Under the pieces are notes generated by a model, which did not search any database, was not told the DNA's origin, and worked only from the letters and a program-made list of their open reading frames with translations. 38,982 nt of DNA from Acidimicrobiales bacterium. GTDB taxonomy: Bacteria; Actinomycetota; Acidimicrobiia; Acidimicrobiales; MedAcidi-G1. The stretch covers positions 1 through 38,982 of the forward strand of contig JAQWTI010000038.1 in NCBI GenBank assembly GCA_029242745.1, read 5' to 3'. Of this stretch, positions 9,078 through 17,525 are shown piece by piece. Both the position numbers and the translations under genes were made by a program. Positions within the stretch are counted from its first letter, which is position 1. Each line of letters begins with the position of its first letter.

Positions 9078-9223
9078 TGATTTTTTGTGCTCCGTAGTCG
9101 GGGAGTGGATCTGGTTGGGTTTGACGCTGCATCATCGGTGAGGAGGTGGCTGCGAGATTGTAACTAGGCACAGCATTGAGATCTACTGCCCAGAAAGAAT
9201 CGACACTCTCAGGAAAACCTGGG

Positions 9224-10786
9224 TCAGCCGAACTCGTCAGGTATTACTTCTTTGCGGCGAGCGATGAAATCGAGCATGGCTTCATCGGCGGCCTCGTCCA
9301 GTGGGGGTGCCTCGTAACTCTCCAGCATCTCTTTCCAGATGCCGTTAGCTCGCTGGGCGGCGTCAAGACTGCCTTCCTCGGCCCACTTTTCAAATGAGTC
9401 ATTGTTGGCTACGGCGGATCGGGCAAATGCAGTCTCAAAGTTGGCCAGTGTGTGACTGGTTCCCAAATGGTGCTGGCCGGGACCAACTTCTCGAATGGCG
9501 TCCATGGCTAGGCCGTTTTCTGACATATCCACCCCATTGACAAAGGTGGCAGCCAGATTGCACTGGTCGGCATCGATCACGAACTTTTCGTAGCCCATAG
9601 TTAGGCCACCTTCTAGCCAACCAGCTGAGTGCAGCATGAAGTTCACACCCCCCATGAGAGCTGGGATAAACGTCGCCATGGATTCGCTCGCTGCCTGGGC
9701 ATCAGGCACCTTGGATGCACAGAGGTTGCCACCGGAGCGGAACGGCACACCGAGTCGCCGGGCTAAGGCAGCCACCGTGTAGAGCACCAGTGCCGGCTCC
9801 GGGGTGCCAAAAGTTGGAGCACCGGTCTGCATTGACATCGACATGGCAAATGAACCAAACACCATTGGGGCTCCTGGATTAACCAGTTGTACGAAGGTCA
9901 TGCCAGCCAGAGCTTCGGCGAGTGTCTGTATGGCTACACCGGCCACTGTGACTGGCGCCATGGCTCCAGCCAAGATGAAGGGGCTAAGCATGGTGGCTTG
10001 GTTGGAGCGGGCATAGGTCTCGGCTGCCCCAAGCATGGTGGCGTCCCACGCCATGGGTGATGAAGCGTTGATGAGACTGGTCATCACCGTTTTCTGTTGG
10101 ACGACATCTGTCCCGAAAACAAAACCGGCTAGGTCAATGGAGTCCTGGGCCCGTTCGGCGGCCGTCACTGACCCCATGAAGGGTTTATCGCTGTACTTGA
10201 GGTGTGAGTAAACCATGTCTAGGTGTCGTTTAGAGACCGAGATATCCACTGGCTCTACAATTGTTCCTCCCGAATGGTGCAAGCCGGGATGCAAGTAGGC
10301 CATCTTCACAAAGTTTCGGAAGTCTTCTATGGTGGCGTAGCGGCGCCCCTGATCGAGGTCGTACACAAAGGGTGAGCCGTAGGCTGGAACCAGCACCGTG
10401 GCGTCGCCACCTATCTGCACGTTACGGGTTGGGTTGCGGCTGTGCTGGGTGTACGTACTGGGCGCGGAAGCCTGAATTATTTGGCGGCACATGCCTCTTG
10501 GAAACCGGACCCGTTCGCCTTCCACATCCGCACCAGCGTCGGCCATTAAGACAAGTGCTGAAGGATAGCCACAGAAGTCAATTCCAATTTCCTCGAGAAT
10601 TGTGTCAGCCGAGTGCTCAATGATCTCGAGGCCTTCTGTGGACATGGCATCAAAAGGAGCCATAGTACGCGTCAAGTAAGCCCGTGTTTGTGTAGTGACT
10701 TCGGATCGAGCGGCTTGACGGGCTGCTCGGCCACCACTGCGTCGGCCACCTCGGCTGTCGGACGCTGAAGAGTTCTCGTCGTTCAT
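9224..10786 (-). CDS. MttB-superfamily corrinoid methyltransferase, non-pyrrolysine (MtgB-like; probable glycine betaine methyltransferase)
   Basis: A 520-residue member of the trimethylamine methyltransferase (MttB) family, with an uninterrupted frame. There is no in-frame TAG, so it is a non-pyrrolysine member like MtgB, MtpB, MtcB and MtyB. The segment MLHSAGWLEGGLTMGYEKF aligns with the conserved part of the family near the pyrrolysine region. It transfers a methyl group from a quaternary amine to Co(I) of the corrinoid protein. The substrate is inferred to be glycine betaine, because the carnitine genes yield betaine and a dimethylglycine-dehydrogenase-like gene is present. Carnitine, gamma-butyrobetaine or proline betaine remain possible. 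The start overlaps the RACo stop (TAATG), with GAGGGAGA upstream, indicating translational coupling. Confidence 0.9.
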   Translation of the reverse strand: MNDENSSASDSRGGRRSGGRAARQAARSEVTTQTRAYLTRTMAPFDAMSTEGLEIIEHSADTILEEIGIDFCGYPSALVLMADAGADVEGERVRFPRGMCRQIIQASAPSTYTQHSRNPTRNVQIGGDATVLVPAYGSPFVYDLDQGRRYATIEDFRNFVKMAYLHPGLHHSGGTIVEPVDISVSKRHLDMVYSHLKYSDKPFMGSVTAAERAQDSIDLAGFVFGTDVVQQKTVMTSLINASSPMAWDATMLGAAETYARSNQATMLSPFILAGAMAPVTVAGVAIQTLAEALAGMTFVQLVNPGAPMVFGSFAMSMSMQTGAPTFGTPEPALVLYTVAALARRLGVPFRSGGNLCASKVPDAQAASESMATFIPALMGGVNFMLHSAGWLEGGLTMGYEKFVIDADQCNLAATFVNGVDMSENGLAMDAIREVGPGQHHLGTSHTLANFETAFARSAVANNDSFEKWAEEGSLDAAQRANGIWKEMLESYEAPPLDEAADEAMLDFIARRKEVIPDEFG

Positions 10787-12861
10787 TAGATGTCTCCCTC
10801 TCTCGATGCGCTTTTACGGCGACGTCGTCTATTGGTTTGTTCGGGGCCGGTGAATTCAATGAGGCGTTCAGGGAGCGTGATTTGGGTTGATAGTTGGGGG
10901 TAATCGGCAGTCCGATGCGGTATGGCCATCGCATCCACAAAGTGATTCTGGAAAGTTGGCTCTAATGCTGTTTCGATTTTTTCGATCCTGCTGACCACCT
11001 TGGCGATCCGCTTTCGCTCTGATCCAGATAGCAGAGCGATAACTGCCCCAGCGCCTGCTGCGTTGCCGACACTTGCCACCCGATCAGGGTCGCAGTCCGG
11101 GATGAGTCCCAGCACGGTGGCTCGAATGGTGTCGATGTGGCTGCCGAACGCGCCAGCCAGACTGATTTCGTCGACTGAGTTGGTTCCTAGGCGATCCATG
11201 AGCAAGCGAATGCCAGCGTACAGAGCGGCTTTGGCCAGTTGGATAGCTCGGACGTCGTTTTGGGTTACTAGAATTCGTTCACCATCGAGGCCAGAATCAG
11301 CAGGGTCATACAACAGGTAAGAGAAGGTCCGCCCATCGGATTCGATCCGAGTTGAGGGCTTGGTCCCTGCGCCACCGATTACCCCGTCCGCCCCTAGGAG
11401 GCCAGCCAGCCAGAGCTCGGCCACCACCTCGATTATTCCGGAGCCACAGATACCAGTCACCCCGGTCACTGCCGCCTCAACAAAGCCGTCCTCGTCGGAC
11501 CAAGAATCCACACCAATGATCTGAAAGCGAGGCTCGCCGGTGACTGGGTTAATCCTGACCCGTTCGATGGCTCCGTAGGTGGCTCGCTGACCTGAAGAGA
11601 TTTGTGCACCTTCAAACGCCGGTCCAGTGGGGCTCGATGCGGCTAGTACTCGACCAGCACCTGACAGTACGATCTCGGCGTTGGTGCCCACGTCGACAAC
11701 CAGTCGGATGGGGGCAGATTTTTGGTCTTCTCTTTCCTCTTTGTTGAGATCAAGGCCGGTTGCAAGCACAACGGCCGCGGTATCGGCACCGACGTGGCCG
11801 GCGATGCATGGCAATACATGGACCCGGGCTGCTTGGTGGGCCTCGATGGACAACTCTCTGGCCGGGAGATTGAGTGCTTCGTCTACAGCAAGGGCGAAGG
11901 GGGCTCCACCTAGTGGTGTGGGGTCGTAACCCAAAAACAGATGATGCATGATTGGGTTCCCCACCAGCACCAGTTCAAGGACTTCATCTCGGGTTCCGTT
12001 CGCTTGGTCGACAAGGTCGCCAACTAGTTGGTTGAGGGAAGCTCGGACGGCGGTAGTTAGTTCAATCTCACCACCAGGGTTCATCATTACGTAAGAGACC
12101 CGGCTCATCAGGTCTTCTCCAAAGCGGATTTGTGGGTTCATTACCCCGGTGGTGGCTAGCACAGCACCAGTGGCCAGATCGCAAAGGTGCCCTGCGATGG
12201 TCGTCGATCCGACGTCCACTGCGATACCCAGTGCTCGGTCGCGTAGCCCGGGCCACACGGCTACTACCTCACGGTCGTCCCGGATGGCCACGGTAACTGT
12301 GCGGTTACCGGCAGTTAGGGCGCGCTGCACGTCAGACACTAGGATGTCCGACGTTCTAAGCTCCCCGAGGTTCCACTGCTCGCCGAGTGCGGTCATCAGA
12401 CGGCGAACCTCTCCAACGGACTCATCTAATGTGGGATCTGGGACCTGCACTAGGCGGAGAACGACTACTGGATCCAGTTCCAAGTCGCCTAAGTTGACAT
12501 CTTTTCGCACAATCTGGCGGTTGATCTGGCTCTCGGCAGGGACGTCTACCACTAGGTCACCAAAGACCATTGCCGCGCAGCCCAGACGTCGGGAGTCGGT
12601 CAGTGCTCGTCGGCCCTTGTATTCATTTTCAGTCACACCTCGAGTTGATAGGTGGTTGGTATTGGCGGTAATCCCATGCTTTGCGAACTCGCCGAAGGTG
12701 GGTTCCACCTGGCAACGGCCACAGATTCCGCGTCCTCCGCAAACTGAGTCGAGGTCCACCCCAAGTTGTCGGGCAGCATCTAGGACCTTGGTGCCGTGTG
12801 GGAACGAGCCGCGCAACCCTGATGGGGTGAAGACGACTAGATGTTCATCGGTGTTGGTCAT
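10786..12861 (-). CDS. RACo-type reductive activator of corrinoid protein (2Fe-2S plus ASKHA ATPase, DUF4445)
   Basis: A 691-residue protein. It begins with a ferredoxin-like [2Fe-2S] domain: Cys41, Cys47 and Cys50 in CGGRGICGRC, with Cys95 as the probable fourth ligand. A linker region and an ASKHA ATPase region follow, with phosphate-loop motifs GIAVDVGSTTIAGHL and RLVVDVGTNAEIVL. These are the hallmarks of RACo/RamA-like activators without the C-terminal ferredoxin of RamA. The family uses ATP hydrolysis to drive reduction of accidentally oxidised Co(II) corrinoid to the active Co(I) state. This is essential for any corrinoid methyltransferase, more so if the host meets oxygen. It sits between the two methyltransferase genes and its stop overlaps the mttB-like start. 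Confidence 0.93.
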   Translation of the reverse strand: MTNTDEHLVVFTPSGLRGSFPHGTKVLDAARQLGVDLDSVCGGRGICGRCQVEPTFGEFAKHGITANTNHLSTRGVTENEYKGRRALTDSRRLGCAAMVFGDLVVDVPAESQINRQIVRKDVNLGDLELDPVVVLRLVQVPDPTLDESVGEVRRLMTALGEQWNLGELRTSDILVSDVQRALTAGNRTVTVAIRDDREVVAVWPGLRDRALGIAVDVGSTTIAGHLCDLATGAVLATTGVMNPQIRFGEDLMSRVSYVMMNPGGEIELTTAVRASLNQLVGDLVDQANGTRDEVLELVLVGNPIMHHLFLGYDPTPLGGAPFALAVDEALNLPARELSIEAHQAARVHVLPCIAGHVGADTAAVVLATGLDLNKEEREDQKSAPIRLVVDVGTNAEIVLSGAGRVLAASSPTGPAFEGAQISSGQRATYGAIERVRINPVTGEPRFQIIGVDSWSDEDGFVEAAVTGVTGICGSGIIEVVAELWLAGLLGADGVIGGAGTKPSTRIESDGRTFSYLLYDPADSGLDGERILVTQNDVRAIQLAKAALYAGIRLLMDRLGTNSVDEISLAGAFGSHIDTIRATVLGLIPDCDPDRVASVGNAAGAGAVIALLSGSERKRIAKVVSRIEKIETALEPTFQNHFVDAMAIPHRTADYPQLSTQITLPERLIEFTGPEQTNRRRRRKSASREGDI

Positions 12862-12905
12862 GATGTTGCGGTATTTGTTGCGCTTTCAGGTGGGGCGGTT
12901 GGTAC

Positions 12906-13802
12906 TTAGACGGTACGGCGGCGGTTGCTGCGGCGTTCGCGAGCGCCACCGGCCGCATTTGGGTCGCGGTGCTGGCGGATCCAGGTACCGCAGTCGGTAT
13001 CGGTTCCAGTCAGCACGTTGGCCGCTTGGATGGCTGTTTTTACCTCAGGGTGGAGTGGGCTCATGATGGCCGAAGTCATACCGTGCCCTATAGCCATGGC
13101 TAGAAATGTGCCAGTTATGGCGTGTCGGTTGGGCAGGCCAAAACTGACGTTTGACGCTCCGCAGGTAGTGTTTACTTTTAGTTCCTCACGCAGGCGTCGT
13201 ACCAGACTAAAAACCTGTAGCCCAGCGGTACCCATAGCGCCGATGGGCATCACCAAGGGGTCGACAATCACGTCGGCGGCTGAGATGCCATGATCGGCTG
13301 CGCGCTCAACGATCTTCTTGGCTACGTCGAAACGCACGTCGGGATCCTCCGAGATGCCGGTGTCATCGTTGGAGATAGCTACCACCGCAGCCCCAGAGCG
13401 TGCGACTAGCGGCAAGACTCGCTCGAGCACCTCATCCTCACCTGTTACTGAGTTGACCAGCGGTTTGCCCTGATACACGGCAATCCCGGCTTCCAAGGCG
13501 TCGATGATTGAGGAGTCGATAGAAAGTGGAACATCGACCACGGATTGCACCAGTTCGATGGCTTGAGCCAAAAGTGCCGGCTCATCAGCTAGGGGAATAC
13601 CAGCGTTAATGTCCAGCATCTGAGCGCCTGCCTCGACTTGGGCGATTGCATCTGCCTTGACTCGACTGAAGTCCCCAGCCTTCATTTCTTCGGCAAGGAG
13701 CTTGCGGCCGGTGGGATTGATGCGTTCACCGATCATCACAAACGGCCGATTGAAGCCAATGGCTACTTCCCGGGTGGCGGAACTAAGGATGGTGTCGGTC
13801 AT
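12906..13802 (-). CDS. Methyltetrahydrofolate:corrinoid methyltransferase (MtgA/AcsE-like pterin-binding protein)
   Basis: A 298-residue TIM-barrel protein of the pterin-binding (DHPS-like) family. Signatures in order are IGERINPTGRK (23-33), DINAG (64-68), SIDSS (94-98), NSVTGE (117-122), SNDDTG (144-149), VDPLVMPIG (180-188) and CGASNVSFGLPNR (214-226). These match the folate-binding and catalytic Asp/Asn positions of AcsE, MtgA and the N-terminal module of MetH. It moves the methyl group from methyl-Co(III) corrinoid to THF, linking demethylation to the folate pathway. The basic C-terminal tail (rich in Arg) looks unusual. It lies 96 bases after the small gene and 44 bases before the RACo gene. 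Confidence 0.93.
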   Translation of the reverse strand: MTDTILSSATREVAIGFNRPFVMIGERINPTGRKLLAEEMKAGDFSRVKADAIAQVEAGAQMLDINAGIPLADEPALLAQAIELVQSVVDVPLSIDSSIIDALEAGIAVYQGKPLVNSVTGEDEVLERVLPLVARSGAAVVAISNDDTGISEDPDVRFDVAKKIVERAADHGISAADVIVDPLVMPIGAMGTAGLQVFSLVRRLREELKVNTTCGASNVSFGLPNRHAITGTFLAMAIGHGMTSAIMSPLHPEVKTAIQAANVLTGTDTDCGTWIRQHRDPNAAGGARERRSNRRRTV

Positions 13803-13898
13803 CTGTCGGGCTGCTCTCTATCTTGCGTTTGGTTATTTAGAATTGGTTCGGTTTGGTGGGCAATGATCCCGGACTTCCGGAATTCGGATACTGACGTT

Positions 13899-14198
13899 TT
13901 AACCCTCAACGCCACCCAGGTGCACGAGGCGCTCAAGTCGCTCTCGGTCGTAGGAAGCGTTGATACGGGCGGCCTCACTGGCCACCGCAGCTGCTAGGTC
14001 GGTGGTTAACGGCACTGATTCCCGTCGCCACTGGGCGACGTAAGAGTCGGTGTCGCTCATGTTGGCGATCATGGCCGCCCGGTCGATGGCATGTTGAAAG
14101 CGAGCGTCGAGGAGGGCCTTTTCCCGGTTCCGCCCTTGTTGCGCAGTCACTTGAGCAGGGATGTCGCGCCAGTAGATCGTGACGAGTTGGGCGGCCAT
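13899..14198 (-). CDS. Small conserved protein, 'virulence factor'-like (PF13769-type), function unknown
   Basis: A 99-residue acidic/basic soluble protein. The opening LVTIYWRDIPAQV, followed by a helical region with RFQHAIDRAAM and a terminal YDRERLERLV, resembles short proteins often annotated 'virulence factor'. I recall such genes next to corrinoid demethylation and MTHFR genes in other bacteria; this is from memory and unverified. There is no signal peptide or membrane segment. It lies 4 bases behind the DUF1638 gene and upstream of the methyltransferase gene, so it is very likely an operon member with an accessory role in corrinoid or folate C1 transfer. The annotation name says nothing about pathogenicity here. 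Confidence 0.7.
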   Translation of the reverse strand: MAAQLVTIYWRDIPAQVTAQQGRNREKALLDARFQHAIDRAAMIANMSDTDSYVAQWRRESVPLTTDLAAAVASEAARINASYDRERLERLVHLGGVEG

Positions 14199-14202
14199 GA
14201 TC

Positions 14203-14919
14203 TCAGTGGCCTCCTATCTGGGATGGTAGTTGGGTCTGCTTTGCGGTGGTGAGGGGTGGAACGGTCACAGCAGACCGCATTGAGCGTTCTTCGATGGTGA
14301 CGCTGGTACCAGCGAGGAGATGGGCTTCTAGGTGGTCTAGCCCGGTAGGCCGGTGTTCGAACGTGAGGCCTAGCCGTTCTGCAGCGGCCCGTGCCTGATC
14401 CACTAACTCGGGATTGTCAGTTTGGGAGAGGTAGGTCAGGCGCCGATAGTTGTTGAAAACCGTGGCAAGCATTTCGGGGTGGGTATCTAACCAGAATGCT
14501 TTCACTACGAGGCGGTCAAAATGTTTTACTAGATAGTCAGTAAGAAAAAAGGTTCCTAACTCTTCGGCATGGAGGTCGGCAAAAGCGGCACTGCCAGTCA
14601 GGAACTCGTAGCAGTGGTCGCCGGGTAGGCGGTCTACTCCAAGTTCAGCGCATACCGCGTCGAGGCGGCCACCGGTGCCGCAGTCGCCGTAACCCACGAA
14701 GATTCGTTGGTAACGATCCACGGCGGCTCGGATCCTTGCGGCGACAGCATCAGGAATGACATCAGGTGTGTTATGGAATGAAGCGGGCAGACACTCGACG
14801 TCGACATGGGAAAGGCTGTTGACTTCCACCACCTGAAGTAGCTCAGTGGCGAGCGCACCACAGGCGACGACAAGGGTTCGCCCGCCGGGCGCTGCGGGAA
14901 CGCCGGTGGGCTGGATCAC
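14203..14919 (-). CDS. DUF1638 family protein, function unknown
   Basis: A 238-residue soluble protein. RTLVVACGALATELL at the N-terminus and GYGDCGTGGRLDAVCAEL around residue 95 are diagnostic of DUF1638. A conserved CYEFL follows, then a TDYL/DTHPEM region. Members are frequently encoded beside MttB-family methyltransferases and corrinoid proteins in methylotrophic loci; no biochemical function is known to me. Conserved Cys and His residues (CG, DCGTGG, HCYEF) suggest metal or cofactor handling, which is inference. The start is GTG. It begins 8 bases after the corrinoid protein stop and ends 4 bases before the next gene, so it is tightly embedded in the operon. Confidence 0.88.
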   Translation of the reverse strand: MIQPTGVPAAPGGRTLVVACGALATELLQVVEVNSLSHVDVECLPASFHNTPDVIPDAVAARIRAAVDRYQRIFVGYGDCGTGGRLDAVCAELGVDRLPGDHCYEFLTGSAAFADLHAEELGTFFLTDYLVKHFDRLVVKAFWLDTHPEMLATVFNNYRRLTYLSQTDNPELVDQARAAAERLGLTFEHRPTGLDHLEAHLLAGTSVTIEERSMRSAVTVPPLTTAKQTQLPSQIGGH

Positions 14920-14927
14920 GGTCCTGC

Positions 14928-15635
14928 TCAGACTGCTGCGGCCCTGCGCTCAGCAACCAAGCGGCTGGCTGTCTCGGCGGCTACAGCGGCGTCGCGACAA
15001 TAGGCGTCGGCGCCGATGGCTTCACCGAACTCTTCGTTCAGTGGGGCGCCACCGACAATCACCGAGTACTCCTCCCGCAGGCTTTTGCTCAGAAGGGTGT
15101 CAATGACGACCTTCATGTACGGCATAGTTGTTGTTAGCAGGGCCGACATGCCCAGTATGTCGGGCTTGTGCTCGTCCAGCGCCCCGAGGAACTCTTCGAC
15201 GTCGGTGTTTATTCCGAGGTCAATGACCTCGAAACCCGCACCCTCTAGCATCATGCCGACGAGGTTCTTCCCGATGTCGTGGATGTCGCCCTTTACGGTG
15301 CCGATGACCACTTTTCCAATCGGTAGAGCTCCCGTCTCCGCTAGTAGGGGACGGAGGATGGCCATGCCGGCTTTCATGGCATTGGCGGCAAGCAGCACCT
15401 CGGGGACAAAGAGGATGCCGTCGCGGAAGTCAATGCCGACAACCCTCATTCCCTCGACGAGGGCATCGTTTAGAACCCGGCTTGGAGCCCAGTCGCGCCC
15501 AAGGAGGATGTTAGTGCCCTCGGCAATTTCGTCGGCTAGGCCGTCGTAGAGGTCGTCATGCATCTGGGCGGTGAGGTCGTCATCGCTGAGGCTTGCTAGA
15601 TCGATTTCTTCTTCGATGTTCTGATCTTCGGCCAT
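14928..15635 (-). CDS. Corrinoid (cobalamin-binding) protein of the methyltransferase system (MtgC-like)
   Basis: The 235-residue methyl-carrier of the system. It has an N-terminal four-helix cap domain (about 10-100, with GRDWAPSRVLNDALVEGM) and a Rossmann-like B12-binding domain. That domain contains GDIHDIGKN, giving D-x-H-x-x-G with Asp117, the cobalt-ligating His119 and Gly122. SALLTTTMPYMK and VGGAPLNEEFGEAIGADAY follow, as in MtaC, MtgC and the MetH B12 domain. I preferred the ATG at 15635 because GGAG lies 7 bases upstream. An in-frame ATG at 15671 would add 12 residues. It is the first gene of the minus-strand C1 operon and faces the IclR gene across a 268- to 304-base divergent control region. 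Confidence 0.94.
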   Translation of the reverse strand: MAEDQNIEEEIDLASLSDDDLTAQMHDDLYDGLADEIAEGTNILLGRDWAPSRVLNDALVEGMRVVGIDFRDGILFVPEVLLAANAMKAGMAILRPLLAETGALPIGKVVIGTVKGDIHDIGKNLVGMMLEGAGFEVIDLGINTDVEEFLGALDEHKPDILGMSALLTTTMPYMKVVIDTLLSKSLREEYSVIVGGAPLNEEFGEAIGADAYCRDAAVAAETASRLVAERRAAAV

Positions 15636-15725
15636 AGATTCGCTCCATTGCGGATCGGGGGACGCATGCATGTCGATTGGTCAGTTTTGTTTGTTCTCAG
15701 GGGTGGAAAGGAACATCGTCACGTA

Positions 15726-15778
15726 GTTGGGAAGTTTATTCTTTCCCGACAGGTGGGAAGATCCTGTATAGTGGGAAA
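15726..15778. promoter_or_regulatory. Cluster of GGGAA half-sites between the corrinoid operon and iclR (candidate operator)
   Basis: In the divergent intergenic region, three direct half-sites (TTGGGAAG at 15727, GGTGGGAAG at 15752, AGTGGGAAA at 15770) and one inverted half-site (CTTTCCC at 15741) lie within 53 bases. The second and inverted sites form a perfect TTCCC-N7-GGGAA palindrome (15743-15759). IclR-family regulators commonly bind such A/T-tract palindromes next to their own gene. The assignment to this IclR is inference. A TATAGT at 15767 could be a -10 box but has no good -35. Confidence 0.5.
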
Positions 15779-15939
15779 ACCTACTTACCTGAGTGAGGAA
15801 TTTCAAACATTTCGAATATGTGGGTCTAGATGTCTGAAGTTCTGACGTGAGCGGACTCAGATTGTTTCCAGTTCTGCATGTATCGAATTGGACGATGACA
15901 CCCTTAGGGCAAGAGGTCTGGAGGGGAGATGAATAGGTA

Positions 15940-16716
15940 ATGAAGAGTGTTCAGAGCATTGATAGAGCCTTCCAGATCTTGGCCGAGGTCGCTGATGATC
16001 CAGCAGGGATTAGTGAGTTGTCGCGACGCCTCAATCTTCCGACAAGTACCGTGGCGCGGTTGCTGGTCACCCTCGAGCGTCTAGGGGCCATTGAACGTCT
16101 AGTCGACGAAAGTGGCTATCGGATTGGACCGTCGATGGTAACGATGGCAGCCAGCGTGGATCCCACACAGAGCCTCCTGGCGGTGGCCCATTCGACCATG
16201 CAGGATTTAGTTGATCTGTTGGCCGAGGCGGTCGGTTTATCGATACCTGCTGGCTATGACGTTCACTACATCGGCCAGATGGATTGTGCTAATCCTGTTC
16301 GGGTGGAGGACTGGACTGGGGTGAGCCTGCCCATGCACGTCGTGCCGTCGGGCCTGGTCGTTCTTGCCTACTGGTCTGAAGAGGCCCTTGATAGGTACCT
16401 CAGCCGCAAGTTGGATCGATATACAGCCAAGTCGGTGGTCACGCCAAAGCGAATTAGGGCCCGGCTAACGGAGATCCGTGACGCCGGCATTATCTGGATG
16501 GAGGAAGAGTTTGCCGAAGGTATTACCTCGGTAGCTGCTCCGTTGTTCAACTCAGCCGGTGCGGTGGTGGGGGCTCTTCACAGCCATGGTCCGAGTTATC
16601 GGTTCCCTGACGACGACCTGCGAGACATTGTGTCCGATCGAGTGCGGTCGTCTGCTAAGGAGATTTCGTTGGCTCTCGGCTATCTCGGAGAGGCCCGCCT
16701 ACCCAATATTAACTGA
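15940..16716 (+). CDS. IclR-family transcriptional regulator
   Basis: A 258-residue regulator. An N-terminal winged helix-turn-helix (about 1-65: QSIDRAFQILAEV, GISELSRRLNLPTSTVARLLVTL) is followed by an IclR effector-binding domain (about 80-250) with GLSIPAGYDVHYIGQM and GITSVAAPLFNSAGAVVGALHSHGP. IclR proteins sense small organic acids or related metabolites and act as repressors or activators. Its divergent position opposite the corrinoid operon suggests it controls that operon, with a quaternary amine or a demethylation product as effector (inference). The ATG at 15940 is preceded by GGGGAGATG, about 12 bases away. It converges with the SDR gene. Confidence 0.93.
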   Translation: MKSVQSIDRAFQILAEVADDPAGISELSRRLNLPTSTVARLLVTLERLGAIERLVDESGYRIGPSMVTMAASVDPTQSLLAVAHSTMQDLVDLLAEAVGLSIPAGYDVHYIGQMDCANPVRVEDWTGVSLPMHVVPSGLVVLAYWSEEALDRYLSRKLDRYTAKSVVTPKRIRARLTEIRDAGIIWMEEEFAEGITSVAAPLFNSAGAVVGALHSHGPSYRFPDDDLRDIVSDRVRSSAKEISLALGYLGEARLPNIN

Positions 16717-16739
16717 ACAGAAGTTTCGCTTTATTGGGC

Positions 16740-17525
16740 TTAGGTACGCCAGTTTGTGCGGAGAGTTTCGAGGCCACCGTCTACTGAGATCACTTGGCCG
16801 TTGACGAACCGGGCGGCTGGTGACGCTAGGAACACAGCCATGGCTGCAATGTCTCTGCCTTCCACGAACGTCCGCATCGAGACCTGCTTTTCGTAGGCGG
16901 CCCGAACATCGGAAGCAGATTGACCGGAGAGGTTGGCTTCGGCATCTATCACCTTCCTCATTCGTTCACCGTCCACCGATCCGGGGCATAGAACGTTCAC
17001 TCGAATACCAAATTCTCCGACCTCCATAGCCAATGTGTCGCCTAGACCGACGATGGCGTACTTGGACGCCGCGTAGGGCGACCGCATTGGGAAGCCTGTA
17101 ATCCCGGCGGTTGACGAGGTCAGCAGTATTGATCCGCCACCAGCGGCCCGCATGGCTGGGATGGCTCGACGACAAGACAGGAACGCGCTGCGTACGTTGA
17201 CGGCCATAGTTAGGTCCCAGTCTGCGGGCTCAAGGTCCTCGATCGCTCCGGTTGGGCCGGCGATGCCAACGTTGGCGCACAGGACGTCTAACCCACCTAG
17301 ACCGCCAGATTCATTAGGTGCCAGAACTGTTTCGAACAGAGTGTCCATACTTTCAGGATCTGATACATCCACCCCTGTGAAGTCGCAGCCGACAGGTTCC
17401 CCACCGCGTGCGACCTCTAGGTCGGCTACGTGAACACGGGCACCGTTATCGATGAACGCGTGGGCCATGGCTCGTCCGATGCCTGCAGCCCCTCCTGTGA
17501 TCAGCACTCGCTGCGGTTTGGTCAT
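16740..17525 (-). CDS. SDR-family NAD(P)-dependent oxidoreductase
   Basis: A classical short-chain dehydrogenase of about 261 residues. From the ATG at 17525, the cofactor loop TGGAAGIG is near residue 11, CANVGIAG corresponds to the NNAG motif, the catalytic Ser is in LLTSSTAG, and YAASK gives the Tyr-x3-Lys pair. The C-terminal NGQVISVDGG is also typical. The substrate is not evident. Between the iclR and dimethylglycine-dehydrogenase-like genes, a role in N-methyl amine or carnitine metabolism is possible but unsupported. AGGGGG about 10 bases upstream supports the 17525 start over an in-frame ATG at 17564. Confidence 0.9.
   Translation of the reverse strand: MTKPQRVLITGGAAGIGRAMAHAFIDNGARVHVADLEVARGGEPVGCDFTGVDVSDPESMDTLFETVLAPNESGGLGGLDVLCANVGIAGPTGAIEDLEPADWDLTMAVNVRSAFLSCRRAIPAMRAAGGGSILLTSSTAGITGFPMRSPYAASKYAIVGLGDTLAMEVGEFGIRVNVLCPGSVDGERMRKVIDAEANLSGQSASDVRAAYEKQVSMRTFVEGRDIAAMAVFLASPAARFVNGQVISVDGGLETLRTNWRT

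Noticed and set aside
9224-10786. Pyrrolysine-containing MttB
   Set aside because: No in-frame TAG exists; the protein is full length without readthrough.
12149-13066. 305-residue plus-strand ORF
   Set aside because: Antisense shadow spanning the RACo and methyltransferase genes; low-complexity Arg/Ser composition.
15672-15939. Cobalamin riboswitch upstream of the corrinoid operon
   Set aside because: I could not find the conserved B12-box (GCCACTG-like) on the minus strand of this leader.
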